DNA of 64,000 nt from Fictibacillus halophilus (GCF_016401385.1 NZ_JAEACF010000001.1:1922001-1986000); one strand, 5' to 3'; shown: positions 8,804 through 17,570, counted from the first letter of the stretch. Notes: generated by a model from the sequence alone, not told the origin. Numbers and translations: made by a program.

Positions 8804-8925
8804 TTTTACTGTCCACTTCACAAGAAATACTGTCGGGTTTTCTTCATTTACTGTCCACTCTTAGAAAAATACTGTCCACTTTTCATATTTTACTGTCCAC
8901 TTCTTACAGAATACTGTCCAATTGT
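8804..8925. repeat. Six-copy array of TACTGTCC core at exact 21-nt period
   Basis: The core TACTGTCC (second copy TACTGTCG) starts at 8807, 8828, 8849, 8870, 8891 and 8912: five intervals of exactly 21 nt. Copies 1, 3 and 5 are preceded by TTT and copies 2, 4 and 6 by A-rich sequence, giving a 42-nt superperiod. Most copies continue ACTT. The array fills most of the 344-nt gap between yqhO and mntR. One plus-strand frame reads a seven-residue ILLSTxx repeat but has no credible ribosome site. Confidence 0.88.
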
Positions 8926-8959
8926 CTCGACGGACCTTAGCACGTATATATAAAAAAAC

Positions 8960-8993
8960 AAAATAAAAACAACCATAAAAATTTATGATTGTT
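8960..8993 (-). terminator. Terminator overlapping the mntR stop codon
   Basis: Minus-strand AACAATCATAAA / TTTATGGTTGTT stem followed by T-rich sequence. The TAA stop of mntR lies inside the left arm. Confidence 0.7.
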
Positions 8994-9417
8994 CTTGTTC
9001 TTCATTCTTTGCTTGAACTTCTCTTAATGACTTTATCCGATTTTCATCTTCTTCAAAAAATTGAACTAGATCTCCAATTCGATCAATAGCGTTCCAACTT
9101 AAATGATGTTCGATACCCTCAACATCTTGGTAGATGTTTTCTTGGTCGACCCCAATAACTTTCAAGAATTCTTCAAGTAACTCATGTCTATAAACTAGAC
9201 GTTTTCCAAGTTTTTTTCCGTTCGGTGTTAGAACGAAACCTCTGTATTTTTCATAAACGACATACTTGCCTTTGTCGAGTTTTTGAATCATCTTGGTTAC
9301 TGAAGAGGGATGCACTTCTAGGTTCTCAGCGAGATCTGATACCCTGGCATAGCCTTTCTCTTCGATTAGGGCATAGATGCGTTCTATATAGTCTTCCATA
9401 CTTGGGGTTGGCGGCAA
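8983..9417 (-). CDS. mntR: Manganese-responsive transcriptional regulator MntR
   Basis: 144 residues of the DtxR/MntR family. The N-terminal winged helix ([26 protein letters not shown]) is followed by the dimer and metal domain with Glu, His and Asp ligands in [13 protein letters not shown] and [11 protein letters not shown]. It represses manganese uptake when Mn(II) is bound. I choose TTG at 9417 because GGGAG lies 8 nt upstream and the resulting start matches the B. subtilis protein; an upstream GTG overlaps the ribosome site. A 21-nt repeat array lies downstream. Confidence 0.96.
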   Translation of the reverse strand: MPPTPSMEDYIERIYALIEEKGYARVSDLAENLEVHPSSVTKMIQKLDKGKYVVYEKYRGFVLTPNGKKLGKRLVYRHELLEEFLKVIGVDQENIYQDVEGIEHHLSWNAIDRIGDLVQFFEEDENRIKSLREVQAKNEEQEQS

Positions 9418-9510
9418 ATTGTTCACTCCCTATACTAAACCAGCTTGGTCTCTATAAAAAGGATACTATAGAATGGTAAGCGTGACAAGGGAAGCTGTCT
9501 TGGCATTTGA

Positions 9511-10548
9511 TCAAGTAAAATATTCAATCTTTGCTTGTGGAAACATCGTATGAATATAATTTTCTACCGTTTCACGCAGTCTTGTCGCCTGATCATCTTG
9601 ATAAACATATTTTCCAATTCCATATCTACCCCACTTATACTTACGCTCTTCTTCATTCATTTCAAGCTTTGATTTTGGGTAGTTTTTTTCGATAACACGT
9701 TTTGCAGGTTTCGTAAAACGGTGCTGAATCAGCTCAAACGTAAGGTCGTTCGTTAGATGCTTTGGAATCTTCGCTTCTAAGATATCAAAAAGTTCTTTAT
9801 AGCCTTCTTCCCAATCTTTATGAAGATAAAGTGGTGCCACTATAAAACCTAATGGATACCCTGCTTCTGCAACTTTTATGGCAGCATTAATACGCTCCTC
9901 AAGCGGACTTGTTCCAAGTTCGAAGTTCTTTATTACATATTGGGAGTTTACGCTAAAACGGAAGCGGGTTCTACCTTGGTGTTTCGCATCTAATAGATGA
10001 TCTACATGATGATACTTCGTCGTAAATCTAAGTCGACCTAAGTCTGTTGCACCAAAAAACTCAATCGCTCTTTTCAAATTATGTGTAAGATGGTCTATGC
10101 CGACAATATCAGATGTACATGAAGCTTCGAATCGCGTGATCTCAGGCGCCCTTTCCTGCATATACTTTTCGGCTTGCGCGAAGATCTCATCTGTATTCAC
10201 ATATGTTCGTAGGTAAGGCTTGCTGCCGAGTGTCGTCTGTAGGTAACAATAGTGACAATGCCCCATGCATCCCGTAGCAAGAGGGATCGCATACTCCGCA
10301 GATGGTTTTGATGTATCAAATTTCAACGTTTTTCTGATACCTACCACAAGCGTTGATTTTGCCGTTCTATATTTTTGAAAGTCATTATCTCCTGGCAAAT
10401 CACGAATTTGGTTATGTGATGTGGTCTCTCTGATTTCAACTTCTAACTTACTAAAACGATCGTACAGTTCTTTACCTAATGGATACTCAAGTGCTCGCGG
10501 TTCAAAATAGATCAACTGCGGCATAAACGGTTTATTGGCACCAGCCAT
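9511..10548 (-). CDS. splB: Spore photoproduct lyase
   Basis: 345 residues, radical SAM family. The cluster-binding motif is C-x3-C-x2-C in ATGCMGHCHYCYLQT, the unusual spacing typical of SPL. The N-terminus PFMPQLIYFEPRALEYPLG matches SplB. The enzyme reverses the thymine dimer 'spore photoproduct' in germinating spores, using SAM and a [4Fe-4S] cluster. The start at 10548 (second ATG) has GGGG 9 nt upstream. B. subtilis has splA before splB; no splA is visible here. Confidence 0.96.
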   Translation of the reverse strand: MAGANKPFMPQLIYFEPRALEYPLGKELYDRFSKLEVEIRETTSHNQIRDLPGDNDFQKYRTAKSTLVVGIRKTLKFDTSKPSAEYAIPLATGCMGHCHYCYLQTTLGSKPYLRTYVNTDEIFAQAEKYMQERAPEITRFEASCTSDIVGIDHLTHNLKRAIEFFGATDLGRLRFTTKYHHVDHLLDAKHQGRTRFRFSVNSQYVIKNFELGTSPLEERINAAIKVAEAGYPLGFIVAPLYLHKDWEEGYKELFDILEAKIPKHLTNDLTFELIQHRFTKPAKRVIEKNYPKSKLEMNEEERKYKWGRYGIGKYVYQDDQATRLRETVENYIHTMFPQAKIEYFT

Positions 10549-10588
10549 AGTCATACACCCCACAATTTTTTTTCACAAATGATGGAGT

Positions 10589-10595
10589 TAGTATG
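10589..10595 (-). promoter_or_regulatory. Sigma-G-like -10 element before splB
   Basis: Minus strand CATACTA, identical to the sigma-G -10 consensus, 41 nt upstream of the splB start. No good TGAATA-like -35 is visible at 17-18 nt, so this is tentative. Forespore sigma-G control is known for B. subtilis splAB. Confidence 0.45.
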
Positions 10596-10612
10596 TGCCA
10601 ATCACCACAAAA

Positions 10613-10645
10613 GAAAAAGGAAGGAACATTTCCAGTTCCTTCCCT
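10613..10645 (-). terminator. Terminator after nrdJ
   Basis: Minus-strand GGAAGGAAC / GTTCCTTCC hairpin followed by TTTTTC, directly downstream of the nrdJ stop codon at 10652. Confidence 0.85.
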
Positions 10646-10651
10646 TCCTTT

Positions 10652-12394
10652 TTATAGTCCGCATTTTAACTGTGCGTTACAGTTTGTACATGTGTTGCAT
10701 CCACCGATTTCTTTCACTTTCCCTTTTCTACATACCGGACAAGTGTTTCCAACTTCGTTACCAATGGTAACATCTGTAGAACGAAGATCAGTGATCGTAT
10801 CTAAAATAACAACTTTGCTTTTTTCTTCTTCCATACCAAGATCGATCTCAGTTTGTTCAAATGTCTCTTCCGCTTTTAGTGTAAGAACCTGTGAGTCACG
10901 GCTTCCATCTACATACACCGTTCCACCTTTTGCTCCACCCTTATAAAGGCGTTCGTAAACTTTTTGAACTTGATCAACTGTATAACCTTTAGGAGCGTTA
11001 ACCGTTTTTGAGATCGAGCTGTCTACCCAACGCTGGATGACACATTGAGTATCTGCATGTGCTTCTGGCGCAAGCTCCATTGCAGCAACAAACCACTCAG
11101 GCAGTTCATTTTCGTTCGCTTCAGGATTGCTGTCTAAATATTCTTTTACAATATCAGCTTTCACTTCAATAAATTTCCCAAGACGACCACTGCGGAAGTA
11201 TGAGAATGAGAAGTAAGGCTCTAATCCTGTGGAGACACCAACCATGGTTCCTGTGGATCCAGTTGGAGCAACAGTCAACAAGTGAGAGTTACGAATGCCA
11301 AATTCTAAGATGTCTTTGCGTAAATCTTCAGGAAGCTTCTTCATATACCCTGTTTCAGTAAATCGTCTACGCAACTCGTTAGTCGTCTCATCTGAATCGC
11401 CTTCTAAGAACGGGAAACTTCCCTTCTCTTTAGCAAGTTCGATTGAAGTGCGGTAAGCCGTTACAGCGATCGTCTCGAAAATTTGGTCTACCAGTTGGTT
11501 TCCTTCTTCAGATCCGTAAACGGTCTCGCAATAGATAAGAAGGTCATGTAATCCCATAACTCCTAACCCTACACGACGTTCCCCTAGTGCTTGGACTCGG
11601 TTTGGTTCCAAGAAGTATGGTGTTGCATCAATTACGTTGTCCTGCATACGTACGCCAACTTCAACCGTTTGTTTTAGTTTTTCAAAGTCCACCGTTTTGT
11701 TTTCTTTGTCAGCCATGTTTCCAAGGTTAACTGCAGCGAGGTTGCAGACACTGTATGGTGCAAGTGGTTGTTCTCCACATGGGTTCGTTGCTACAACTTT
11801 TTGTCCATAAGCTGTAGCGTTCGTCATGTCATTTGCATTATCGATAAAGAAAATTCCTGGCTCAGCTGAGTATGTTGCACAAATGTTGATCAGGTTCCAC
11901 AGTTCCCGTGCTTGAATTCGTTTGTATACGCGAATACCATAGCCTTTCTCTTCCCAAACACGAACATCTCCGACCTCATGCCACTCGTTGTTGTAAGCTT
12001 CCATCTCTTCCGGCGTGTATGCCTCAACGCTAGGAAAACGTAATAGATACTCAGAGTCATTTTCTACGGCTTCCATAAATTCCTTCGTGATCGTAACAGA
12101 GATGTTTGCACCTGTTAAAAATTCAGAATTATGAACGCTGTACGTTCCTCCATCGCGAAGCATTGTCTCAGCATCGCGTAGAACGTCCGAATCAAATCCG
12201 CCTGTCCCTGGAATATCCTTATAGCGAAGGATTCCTTCGTACATCGCTTTTTGAGCTGGTGTCAGTGGTGTAAACTTCAATTTATCTTGAGCGACTTGTT
12301 TAATCTTCTCGTCATTTGTATTTTCAATTAAGTAACGCAAAATGCGAGGATTTTGCATTTTAGAAATAATGAAATCAATGATGTCAGGGTGCCA
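10652..12394 (-). CDS. nrdJ: Adenosylcobalamin-dependent ribonucleotide reductase, exon 2
   Basis: 580 residues beginning at the codon for WHPDIIDFIISKMQN, which directly continues exon 1 once the intron is removed. It contains the active-site segment NPCGEQPLAPYSVCNLA with catalytic Cys and Glu, the phosphate-binding APTGSTGTMVGVSTG, and a C-terminal CPVCRKGK...CNTCTNC tail with redox or zinc Cys pairs. The joined protein has 853 residues, normal for the single-chain class II enzyme that makes deoxyribonucleotides using B12. The upstream open frame from an ATG at 12427 is intron sequence. No cobalamin riboswitch is seen. Confidence 0.96.
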   Translation of the reverse strand, partial: WHPDIIDFIISKMQNPRILRYLIENTNDEKIKQVAQDKLKFTPLTPAQKAMYEGILRYKDIPGTGGFDSDVLRDAETMLRDGGTYSVHNSEFLTGANISVTITKEFMEAVENDSEYLLRFPSVEAYTPEEMEAYNNEWHEVGDVRVWEEKGYGIRVYKRIQARELWNLINICATYSAEPGIFFIDNANDMTNATAYGQKVVATNPCGEQPLAPYSVCNLAAVNLGNMADKENKTVDFEKLKQTVEVGVRMQDNVIDATPYFLEPNRVQALGERRVGLGVMGLHDLLIYCETVYGSEEGNQLVDQIFETIAVTAYRTSIELAKEKGSFPFLEGDSDETTNELRRRFTETGYMKKLPEDLRKDILEFGIRNSHLLTVAPTGSTGTMVGVSTGLEPYFSFSYFRSGRLGKFIEVKADIVKEYLDSNPEANENELPEWFVAAMELAPEAHADTQCVIQRWVDSSISKTVNAPKGYTVDQVQKVYERLYKGGAKGGTVYVDGSRDSQVLTLKAEETFEQTEIDLGMEEEKSKVVILDTITDLRSTDVTIGNEVGNTCPVCRKGKVKEIGGCNTCTNCNAQLKCGL

Positions 12395-13516
12395 CGTTAA
12401 TACCCTCTCGTTAGAGATATTTCTCAAGGCAATAAGCCTATCGGGACTAGACTATATCATCATCCTCAGCATAACCTGTTAGGAGTCGGGCACTTCGGAA
12501 GAATCTCTCCCTACTCTACTCATTCACCTTAGCAAACTTTCGATAGTCGTTGAACCTTCCTCATATCCAAAAGGACTTAGAGGCTTGGCTGCTGATTTCC
12601 CAATCCAATCACTTTTCTAGCATTTACGTTCACCGTTTCCGGTCCCGATTTAGCAGATTGGCTCTAAGGGGTTTCCAGCAATTCACCCGATTTTCTAGTC
12701 GCTCATTTTCTGAACGACGCGGACTAAACAATTTATATAATCTTTTTCCTTACCATAGGTTTTTTCATGACATTTTCTACATAATGTTATACCATTAGAA
12801 ATTTCAAACATCTTTTCAGGAAATGTTTTTTTAGGAAAAATATGATGTGCTGCAATATCTCTTGTATCACTATTACATAGTGGCATTTTACAACGATACC
12901 CATCTCTTTTATATACTTTCAATCTCCACTCTTTGTAGTCTGCTGAATCGGTTATATCTATAGTTTCTTTTCGGTTATCAAAAAGATAATTTCTATAACA
13001 AGTTTGATTACAGAAGTTATTCTGAGACTTTTTATACGAAGAGAATCTAATCTCTTTGAGTTGATTGCAATAAAAGCATCTAATCTTTACTCTTTTTTTT
13101 ATTCTGGATGCCTTTATCTTATCAATGGTTTCCTTTGTCCTTTTTTTACCTCTATTTGGCTTACCCTTATCGATTCCGTGGTGGTTTCTGATAGGTATAC
13201 CATGATACCTAAGACGATCAAGTATAACCGAATAACTAACACCGCATTCATCAGCAATTTGAGTGTAACCTTTTTGATATTCTATATACTGTGTTTTTAA
13301 CCAGACTATATCATCATAAATTTTCCCTGAGTTTTTTATAACGGTTTTTCTTATCCCGTACTTTCTAAGTAACCTTTTTATTTGGTTTCTCGTTTTTCCT
13401 GTAAGAATACTAATTTCTAATGCAGATTTATTTTTATTAATGTATAAGTCATGTAGGTATTCATAGTTGTTCATTTGAATACCCCCTATAAAAGGAATTT
13501 TTTATTGTTTTTTTTA
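12395..13516 (-). mobile_element. Group IA intron interrupting nrdJ (1122 nt) with HNH gene
   Basis: The 5' exon ends GCGGAT and the 3' exon starts TGGCAC; the intron ends in G as group I introns do. The internal guide GTCCGC (12719-12724) pairs with the last six exon bases, including the required U-G wobble at the splice site. P (AATTGCTGGAAA), Q (AATCAGCAGCC), R (GTTCAACGACTA) and S (GATATAGTC) core elements are present in order. P3 (TCGGG/CCCGA) and P2 (GTCGTTC/GAGCGAC) can be drawn. A long P7-P3 insertion fits subgroup IA. Removing it joins MIMLAD to WHPDII in frame. The HNH ORF fills the P1 loop. Confidence 0.95.
12695..13474 (-). CDS. Intron-encoded HNH homing endonuclease
   Basis: 259 residues. 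The N-terminal half holds two helix-turn-helix-like DNA-reading segments (SALEISILTGKTRNQIKRLL and TQIADECGVSYSVILDRLRYHG). A CFYC...FCNQTC zinc-ribbon-like pair follows. The C-terminal HNH nuclease is RDGYRCKMPLC...AAHHIFPKK...NGITLCRKCHEKTYGKE, with the His-His, Asn and His of the motif. GGGGG lies 8 nt before the ATG. It should cut intronless nrdJ alleles and so mobilise the intron. Its last codons (VRVVQKMSD) are the same bases that form the internal guide sequence and P2 helix. Confidence 0.93.
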   Translation of the reverse strand: MNNYEYLHDLYINKNKSALEISILTGKTRNQIKRLLRKYGIRKTVIKNSGKIYDDIVWLKTQYIEYQKGYTQIADECGVSYSVILDRLRYHGIPIRNHHGIDKGKPNRGKKRTKETIDKIKASRIKKRVKIRCFYCNQLKEIRFSSYKKSQNNFCNQTCYRNYLFDNRKETIDITDSADYKEWRLKVYKRDGYRCKMPLCNSDTRDIAAHHIFPKKTFPEKMFEISNGITLCRKCHEKTYGKEKDYINCLVRVVQKMSD

Positions 13517-14335
13517 ATCCGCTAACATAATCATCTGAGCGCCTCTGCGACTTCCGCCCTGCTCAACCAGATGCGTCAACTTCGCGATGTCATCCAACCA
13601 GGATACTGATCCAGATGATTTTCCGTTTACGCCTCTTGCTAGTGCGTTCTTCGGTCGAAGCGTAGATCCGTTCGTTCCAACTCCGCCGCCGCGGCTCATG
13701 ATCTCCATGACTTGCTTACGGTGATCAGAGATGCCTTCACGCGAATCTTTCACGTATGGCATTACGTAACAGTTAAAATACGTTACATCTGTTTCTGCGC
13801 CTGCTCCGTATAAAACGCGTCCAGCAGGTACAAAATTCATTTCTGAAAGTTCTTTATAAAACTTTTTGAATGATTCTTGGCGTTTTTCTTCTGTCGTTTC
13901 CACAGATGCTAAGCCTGTGGCATTTCTTAGTGCGATCTGCTCGTAGTAAACTTCTAACGGCTTGTCCATCACATCTAGTGAACGTGTGATCAAACCAGAT
14001 TCAGCTTCTTCCGGCTTTTCTAGCACTGCTTTGAACTCATCTTCAACCAATACAACTGCGTTTTTATCATCCCAGTTGACAGATTGAATATAGCCTAGCC
14101 CTCTTGCTGGAAATTTTGGGTCTTCTTTTACCGTTAATACAACAAAATCACCCGGTTTTAAGGTTTTCTTCTCTGTGTCTTTGAAGCTGTATCGATCTAG
14201 CATGACCAGCCGTGAAACACCTTTGTGTGTTGTTTTCATTGTAGAAGTTACGGGGTGCACTTGTGGAAATTGAGCTATATCACTGTTGAGAGCGTCAATA
14301 TTAATACCCTTTTTAACAGTTGCGACTGTGTCCAT
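13517..14335 (-). CDS. nrdJ: Adenosylcobalamin-dependent ribonucleotide reductase, exon 1
   Basis: 273 residues (MDTVATVKKGINIDALNSD...GGSRRGAQMIMLAD) ending exactly at the intron boundary. Unspliced message meets a TAA as the first intron codon. The segment includes FNCYVMPY, which carries an active-site Cys of class II enzymes, and the nucleotide-binding GGGVGTNGSTLRPK. GAGGAGG precedes the ATG. The ribonucleotide reductase gene sits between splB and lipM, an addition relative to the B. subtilis order. Expression should require RNA splicing of the group I intron. Confidence 0.95.
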
Positions 14336-14404
14336 CTTTCTCCTCCTCTATTAAAATCACATACGGATGCACATCTATATCTTGTATGTATAAGTTCTAC
14401 CCTT

Positions 14405-14433
14405 ATACTATATATACGTAAACCTCATGTCAA
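14405..14433 (-). promoter_or_regulatory. Sigma-A promoter of nrdJ
   Basis: Minus strand TTGACA, 17 nt, TAGTAT, about 70 nt upstream of the nrdJ ATG. The leader is too short for a B12 riboswitch. The 360-nt gap to lipM otherwise holds only the lipM terminator and AT-rich sequence. Confidence 0.75.
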
Positions 14434-14657
14434 AGAAAAAAAATTGTCAAACTTAAAATCATGAGGATTTTACAGCAATTTGATGAATCCTGAATATTTT
14501 TGATGATTTTATTAATGAATGGGGTTTATTTTAGATTTGTATAATTTGGTAGTTTTGAAAAGCCGTACGAACTCTTGGTTTTCAAAATATCCTCTTACTT
14601 TCCAAAAAAAATTAATATCTTGACATCTTTTTTTCTGATAATTAGAGAGCAAAAATA

Positions 14658-14692
14658 AAAAATCGATATCTCTATGAGATTTCGATTTTTCA
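14658..14692 (-). terminator. Terminator after lipM
   Basis: Minus-strand AAATCGAAATCTC / GAGATATCGATTT hairpin followed by T-rich sequence, immediately after the lipM stop codon. Confidence 0.85.
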
Positions 14693-14695
14693 CTA

Positions 14696-15532
14696 TTAAC
14701 GCCTGAACGTCCACTCATCGTTACGATAACGAGTATCGGCTATGTTTTGTACTTCTGCCCACTGATCATCTGTAAGCGTGTACGGCACAAGGTTTACGTT
14801 TAAACCGTCCTCAAATCCTTTTTTAAAGGCAGTCTTCGCGTCATCAATTGAAACAGGAGCATCTAGCAGTGTGTTGATCGCCACAGCTTTTTTCTTAAAC
14901 GCTGTCTGCATTCTCTCTCTTAATCTGTCACTAGAATACTTAAACAGATCGAACAGTTTGTCTTCATCTAGGTCCAAAAGAATTGATCCGTGTTGCAGGA
15001 TCACACCTTTTTGCCTCGTTTGAGCACTTCCCGCTACTTTTCTTCCCTCTACGACTAATTCATACCACGAAGGAGCATCAAAGCAAACTGCTGACCGGGG
15101 ATTCTTCAACCCTTCACGCTCTTCTTCTGTTTTCGGAACAGCGAAGTAAGCATCTAAGCCTAAACCTTGAAACCCTTCTTTGATTCCTTCTGAGATCACT
15201 CGATAAGCTTCGGTTACACTTTGTGGCATATCTTTGTGTGATTCAGATACGATGACGCTATATGTGAGTTCTTGATCATGAAGAACTCCGCGACCACCTG
15301 TTGGACGTCTCACAAAGCCCAGTCCATATTTTTTTACAGCATCAAGGTTAATCTCTTTTTCTACTTTTTGAAAGTATCCAATAGATAGAGTAGCTGGATT
15401 CCATCCGTAAAAGCGGATAACAGGTGGAATCTTTCCTTCACTGTGCCAAGTTAGAAGTGCTTCGTCCATTGCCATATTAATTGCAGGTTCGCAATTTCCA
15501 GAATCGATATAATACCAGTTTTCTTTTTCCAC
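14696..15532 (-). CDS. lipM: Octanoyl-ACP:protein N-octanoyltransferase
   Basis: 278 residues, the same length as B. subtilis LipM (YqhM). It has the biotin/lipoate ligase-like fold with [19 protein letters not shown], and Cys150 in [12 protein letters not shown] is the acyl-transfer residue. It moves octanoate from acyl carrier protein to GcvH, the first step of lipoate assembly. The GTG at 15532 is chosen because AGGGAG lies 9 nt upstream and a promoter places the transcript start near 15558; the ATG at 15556 would then be almost leaderless. Proximity to the gcv operon fits its GcvH substrate. Confidence 0.94.
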   Translation of the reverse strand: MEKENWYYIDSGNCEPAINMAMDEALLTWHSEGKIPPVIRFYGWNPATLSIGYFQKVEKEINLDAVKKYGLGFVRRPTGGRGVLHDQELTYSVIVSESHKDMPQSVTEAYRVISEGIKEGFQGLGLDAYFAVPKTEEEREGLKNPRSAVCFDAPSWYELVVEGRKVAGSAQTRQKGVILQHGSILLDLDEDKLFDLFKYSSDRLRERMQTAFKKKAVAINTLLDAPVSIDDAKTAFKKGFEDGLNVNLVPYTLTDDQWAEVQNIADTRYRNDEWTFRR

Positions 15533-15564
15533 GTTTTTCGTCTCCCTGCCATTCATTCGTAACT

Positions 15565-15592
15565 AGTGTACCAAATTCGGCGAGTGTGTCAA
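15565..15592 (-). promoter_or_regulatory. Promoter of lipM
   Basis: Minus strand TTGACA, 16 nt, TACACT. The predicted start near 15558 supports the GTG rather than the upstream ATG as lipM start. Confidence 0.7.
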
Positions 15593-15620
15593 AACAATCG
15601 CTTAAAGTCAGATTTTTCTT

Positions 15621-15649
15621 TTGCCTATAGAGCCGCGCACCGCTATAAT
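15621..15649 (+). promoter_or_regulatory. Promoter of yqhL
   Basis: TTGCCT, 17 nt, TATAAT, 33 nt upstream of the yqhL ATG and divergent from the lipM promoter. Confidence 0.78.
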
Positions 15650-15681
15650 TGTGGTAGATTGTTTAAAGGAGTGCAAGCGTT

Positions 15682-16059
15682 ATGGGATGGATAGTTTTAG
15701 CAGGTATTGTAGTAGCTTTATTGGCGTATGTAATTGGTATGGGGCTTTATCAAAAGAGATTTTTAACTACTTTAAACGAGGAAGAGTTTAAAGCAGGTTA
15801 TCGAAAAGCACAACTGATCGATGTTCGTGAGCCTGAAGAGTTTAAAAAAGGACATATCCTAGGAGCACGTAACATTCCTCTTTCTCAAATGAGACAGAGA
15901 TTAAAAGAAGTGCGCAGCGATCAGCCTGTTTATCTATATTGTGAAAGTGGATTCAGAAGTGCTCGTGCAGCCAATTTTCTTAAAAAGAAAAAATATGGCC
16001 AGCTTCATCACCTACATGGCGGCTTCCGCAAATGGACTGGCCGTGTAAAATCAAACTAA
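15682..16059 (+). CDS. yqhL: Membrane-anchored rhodanese-like protein (YqhL)
   Basis: 125 residues: one N-terminal membrane helix (WIVLAGIVVALLAYVIGMGLY), then a rhodanese domain with LIDVREPEEFKKGHI and the active-site loop CESGFRSARA carrying the catalytic Cys. It is probably a sulfurtransferase or sulfur carrier facing the cytoplasm. AAAGGAG precedes the ATG and a strong hairpin terminator follows. In Bacillus it lies between lipM and gcvPB, which suggests but does not prove a link to sulfur supply for lipoate. Confidence 0.92.
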   Translation: MGWIVLAGIVVALLAYVIGMGLYQKRFLTTLNEEEFKAGYRKAQLIDVREPEEFKKGHILGARNIPLSQMRQRLKEVRSDQPVYLYCESGFRSARAANFLKKKKYGQLHHLHGGFRKWTGRVKSN

Positions 16060-16064
16060 TATTA

Positions 16065-16101
16065 AAAGCAGCTCAGGAAAATTTCCAGAGCTGCTTTTTT
16101 G
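16065..16101. terminator. Bidirectional terminator between yqhL and gcvPB
   Basis: AAAAGCAGCTC / GAGCTGCTTTTTT hairpin with an A-tract on the other side; serves both converging transcripts. Confidence 0.9.
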
Positions 16102-16106
16102 TATGT

Positions 16107-17570
16107 TTAAACTTGTTTTGAATATTTTAAGATTGGCTTTCTTGCGGCTGTTGCTTCATCCAGTCGTTTAACAACTGTAGTGTGAGGAGCTTCTTGAACC
16201 AATTCAGGTGTTTCTTCTGCTTCTTTTGAAATCTGAATCATCTTTTCGATAAATTCATCGAGTGTTTCTTTCGATTCCGTTTCTGTTGGCTCGATCATGA
16301 TCGCTTCTTCTACACTTAACGGGAAGTAGATCGTTGGCGGGTGATAGCCAAAGTCTAAGAGACGTTTTGCGATATCAAGCGTTCTTACGCCAAGTTTCTT
16401 CTGACGGCGACCTGATAATACGAACTCGTGCTTACAGTGTTGTGTAAATGGAAGATCGAAATGAGGTTCAAGTCGGCGCATCATGTAGTTAGCATTTAAT
16501 ACGGCGTTCTCTGATACTTGATGTAACCCGTCTGGCCCCATCGTCATGATGTACGTAAATGCTCGTACGTTAATGCCGAAGTTGCCATAAAAAGGCTTCA
16601 CTCGTCCGATCGATTGCGGGCGATCATATTCGAATTTATAAAGATCATCTTCTTTAACAAGAACTGGTTTTGGCAAGAATGGAATCAGATCTGCCTTAAC
16701 CCCAACTGGTCCTGATCCTGGTCCACCACCACCGTGTGGCCCTGTGAACGTTTTATGAAGGTTCAAGTGAACGACATCAAAGCCCATGTCTCCAGGTCGA
16801 GCAAATCCTAATATCGCATTTGCGTTCGCTCCGTCATAATATAGCTTTCCGCCAGCTTCATGGACGATCTTAGCCATTTCTAATATATGCTCTTCAAAAA
16901 GACCAAGCGTATTTGGATTTGTAAGCATAAGAGCCGCAACATCTTGATCGACTACTCGTTTCAAATCTTCTAGATCAACAAGACCGCGCTCATCGGATTT
17001 CACCGTGATCGATTCAAAACCTGCAACGGTTGCAGACGCTGGATTAGTTCCGTGCGCTGAATCAGGAACGATTACTTTTGTACGATTGAAATCACCGTTT
17101 GCTTCATGGTAAGCACGGATCATCATAAGACCTGTCCATTCACCATGTGCACCAGCTGCCGGCTGCAGAGTTACTTCGTCCATACCTGTGATCTCAGCTA
17201 GAGATGTTTGCAGACGGTACATCATTTCCATCGCACCTTGAACCGTTTCTTCTTCTTGAAGCGGATGGATATTTGCAAATCCAGGGAAACGTGCTACATC
17301 TTCATTGATCTTCGGATTATATTTCATCGTACATGATCCAAGTGGATAAAAACCAGAATCCACACCATGGTTACGATTGGATAACGCTGTGTAATGACGA
17401 ACGATTTGAAGCTCTGACACTTCAGGAAGATCCGCTTCTTCCGTACGCAAATAATCGGAAGGGATGATAGATTCTACGTTAATCTCTGGAACGTCAAGTT
17501 CAGGGATGCTGTACCCTACTCGACCTGGTTTAGACAATTCAAAAATTAATGACTGATGTTCTGTACGCAT
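16107..17570 (-). CDS. gcvPB: Glycine dehydrogenase (decarboxylating) subunit 2
   Basis: 487 residues, the P2 half of the two-subunit P-protein. The PLP-binding lysine lies in [20 protein letters not shown], a glycine-rich loop diagnostic of the family. With GcvPA it decarboxylates glycine and passes the methylamine to lipoyl-GcvH. GGAGGGA precedes the ATG. It overlaps gcvPA by 25 nt, consistent with coupled translation of the heteromer, and ends the riboswitch-controlled gcvT-PA-PB operon. Confidence 0.98.
   Translation of the reverse strand: MRTEHQSLIFELSKPGRVGYSIPELDVPEINVESIIPSDYLRTEEADLPEVSELQIVRHYTALSNRNHGVDSGFYPLGSCTMKYNPKINEDVARFPGFANIHPLQEEETVQGAMEMMYRLQTSLAEITGMDEVTLQPAAGAHGEWTGLMMIRAYHEANGDFNRTKVIVPDSAHGTNPASATVAGFESITVKSDERGLVDLEDLKRVVDQDVAALMLTNPNTLGLFEEHILEMAKIVHEAGGKLYYDGANANAILGFARPGDMGFDVVHLNLHKTFTGPHGGGGPGSGPVGVKADLIPFLPKPVLVKEDDLYKFEYDRPQSIGRVKPFYGNFGINVRAFTYIMTMGPDGLHQVSENAVLNANYMMRRLEPHFDLPFTQHCKHEFVLSGRRQKKLGVRTLDIAKRLLDFGYHPPTIYFPLSVEEAIMIEPTETESKETLDEFIEKMIQISKEAEETPELVQEAPHTTVVKRLDEATAARKPILKYSKQV

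Noticed and set aside
8804..8925. CRISPR array
   Set aside because: Period 21 nt with 8-14 nt cores is far too short, there is no leader and no cas gene in the window.
8722..8940. 72-residue ORF across the TACTGTCC array
   Set aside because: It consists of the repeat itself, lacks a ribosome site and has no conserved features.
10593..10946. 117-residue plus-strand ORF at the nrdJ end
   Set aside because: Antisense shadow of nrdJ crossing its terminator.
12395..12427. Short N-terminal extension of the C-terminal nrdJ frame from ATG 12427
   Set aside because: These codons are the end of the intron (P9 region); the conserved protein resumes exactly at WHPD.
12395..13516. Intein in NrdJ
   Set aside because: The interruption has stop codons in the host frame immediately after exon 1 and carries group I intron core elements; no intein splicing motifs are present.
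14512..14718. 68-residue minus-strand ORF after lipM
   Set aside because: It overlaps the lipM stop and terminator hairpin, has no ribosome site and is AT-rich noise.
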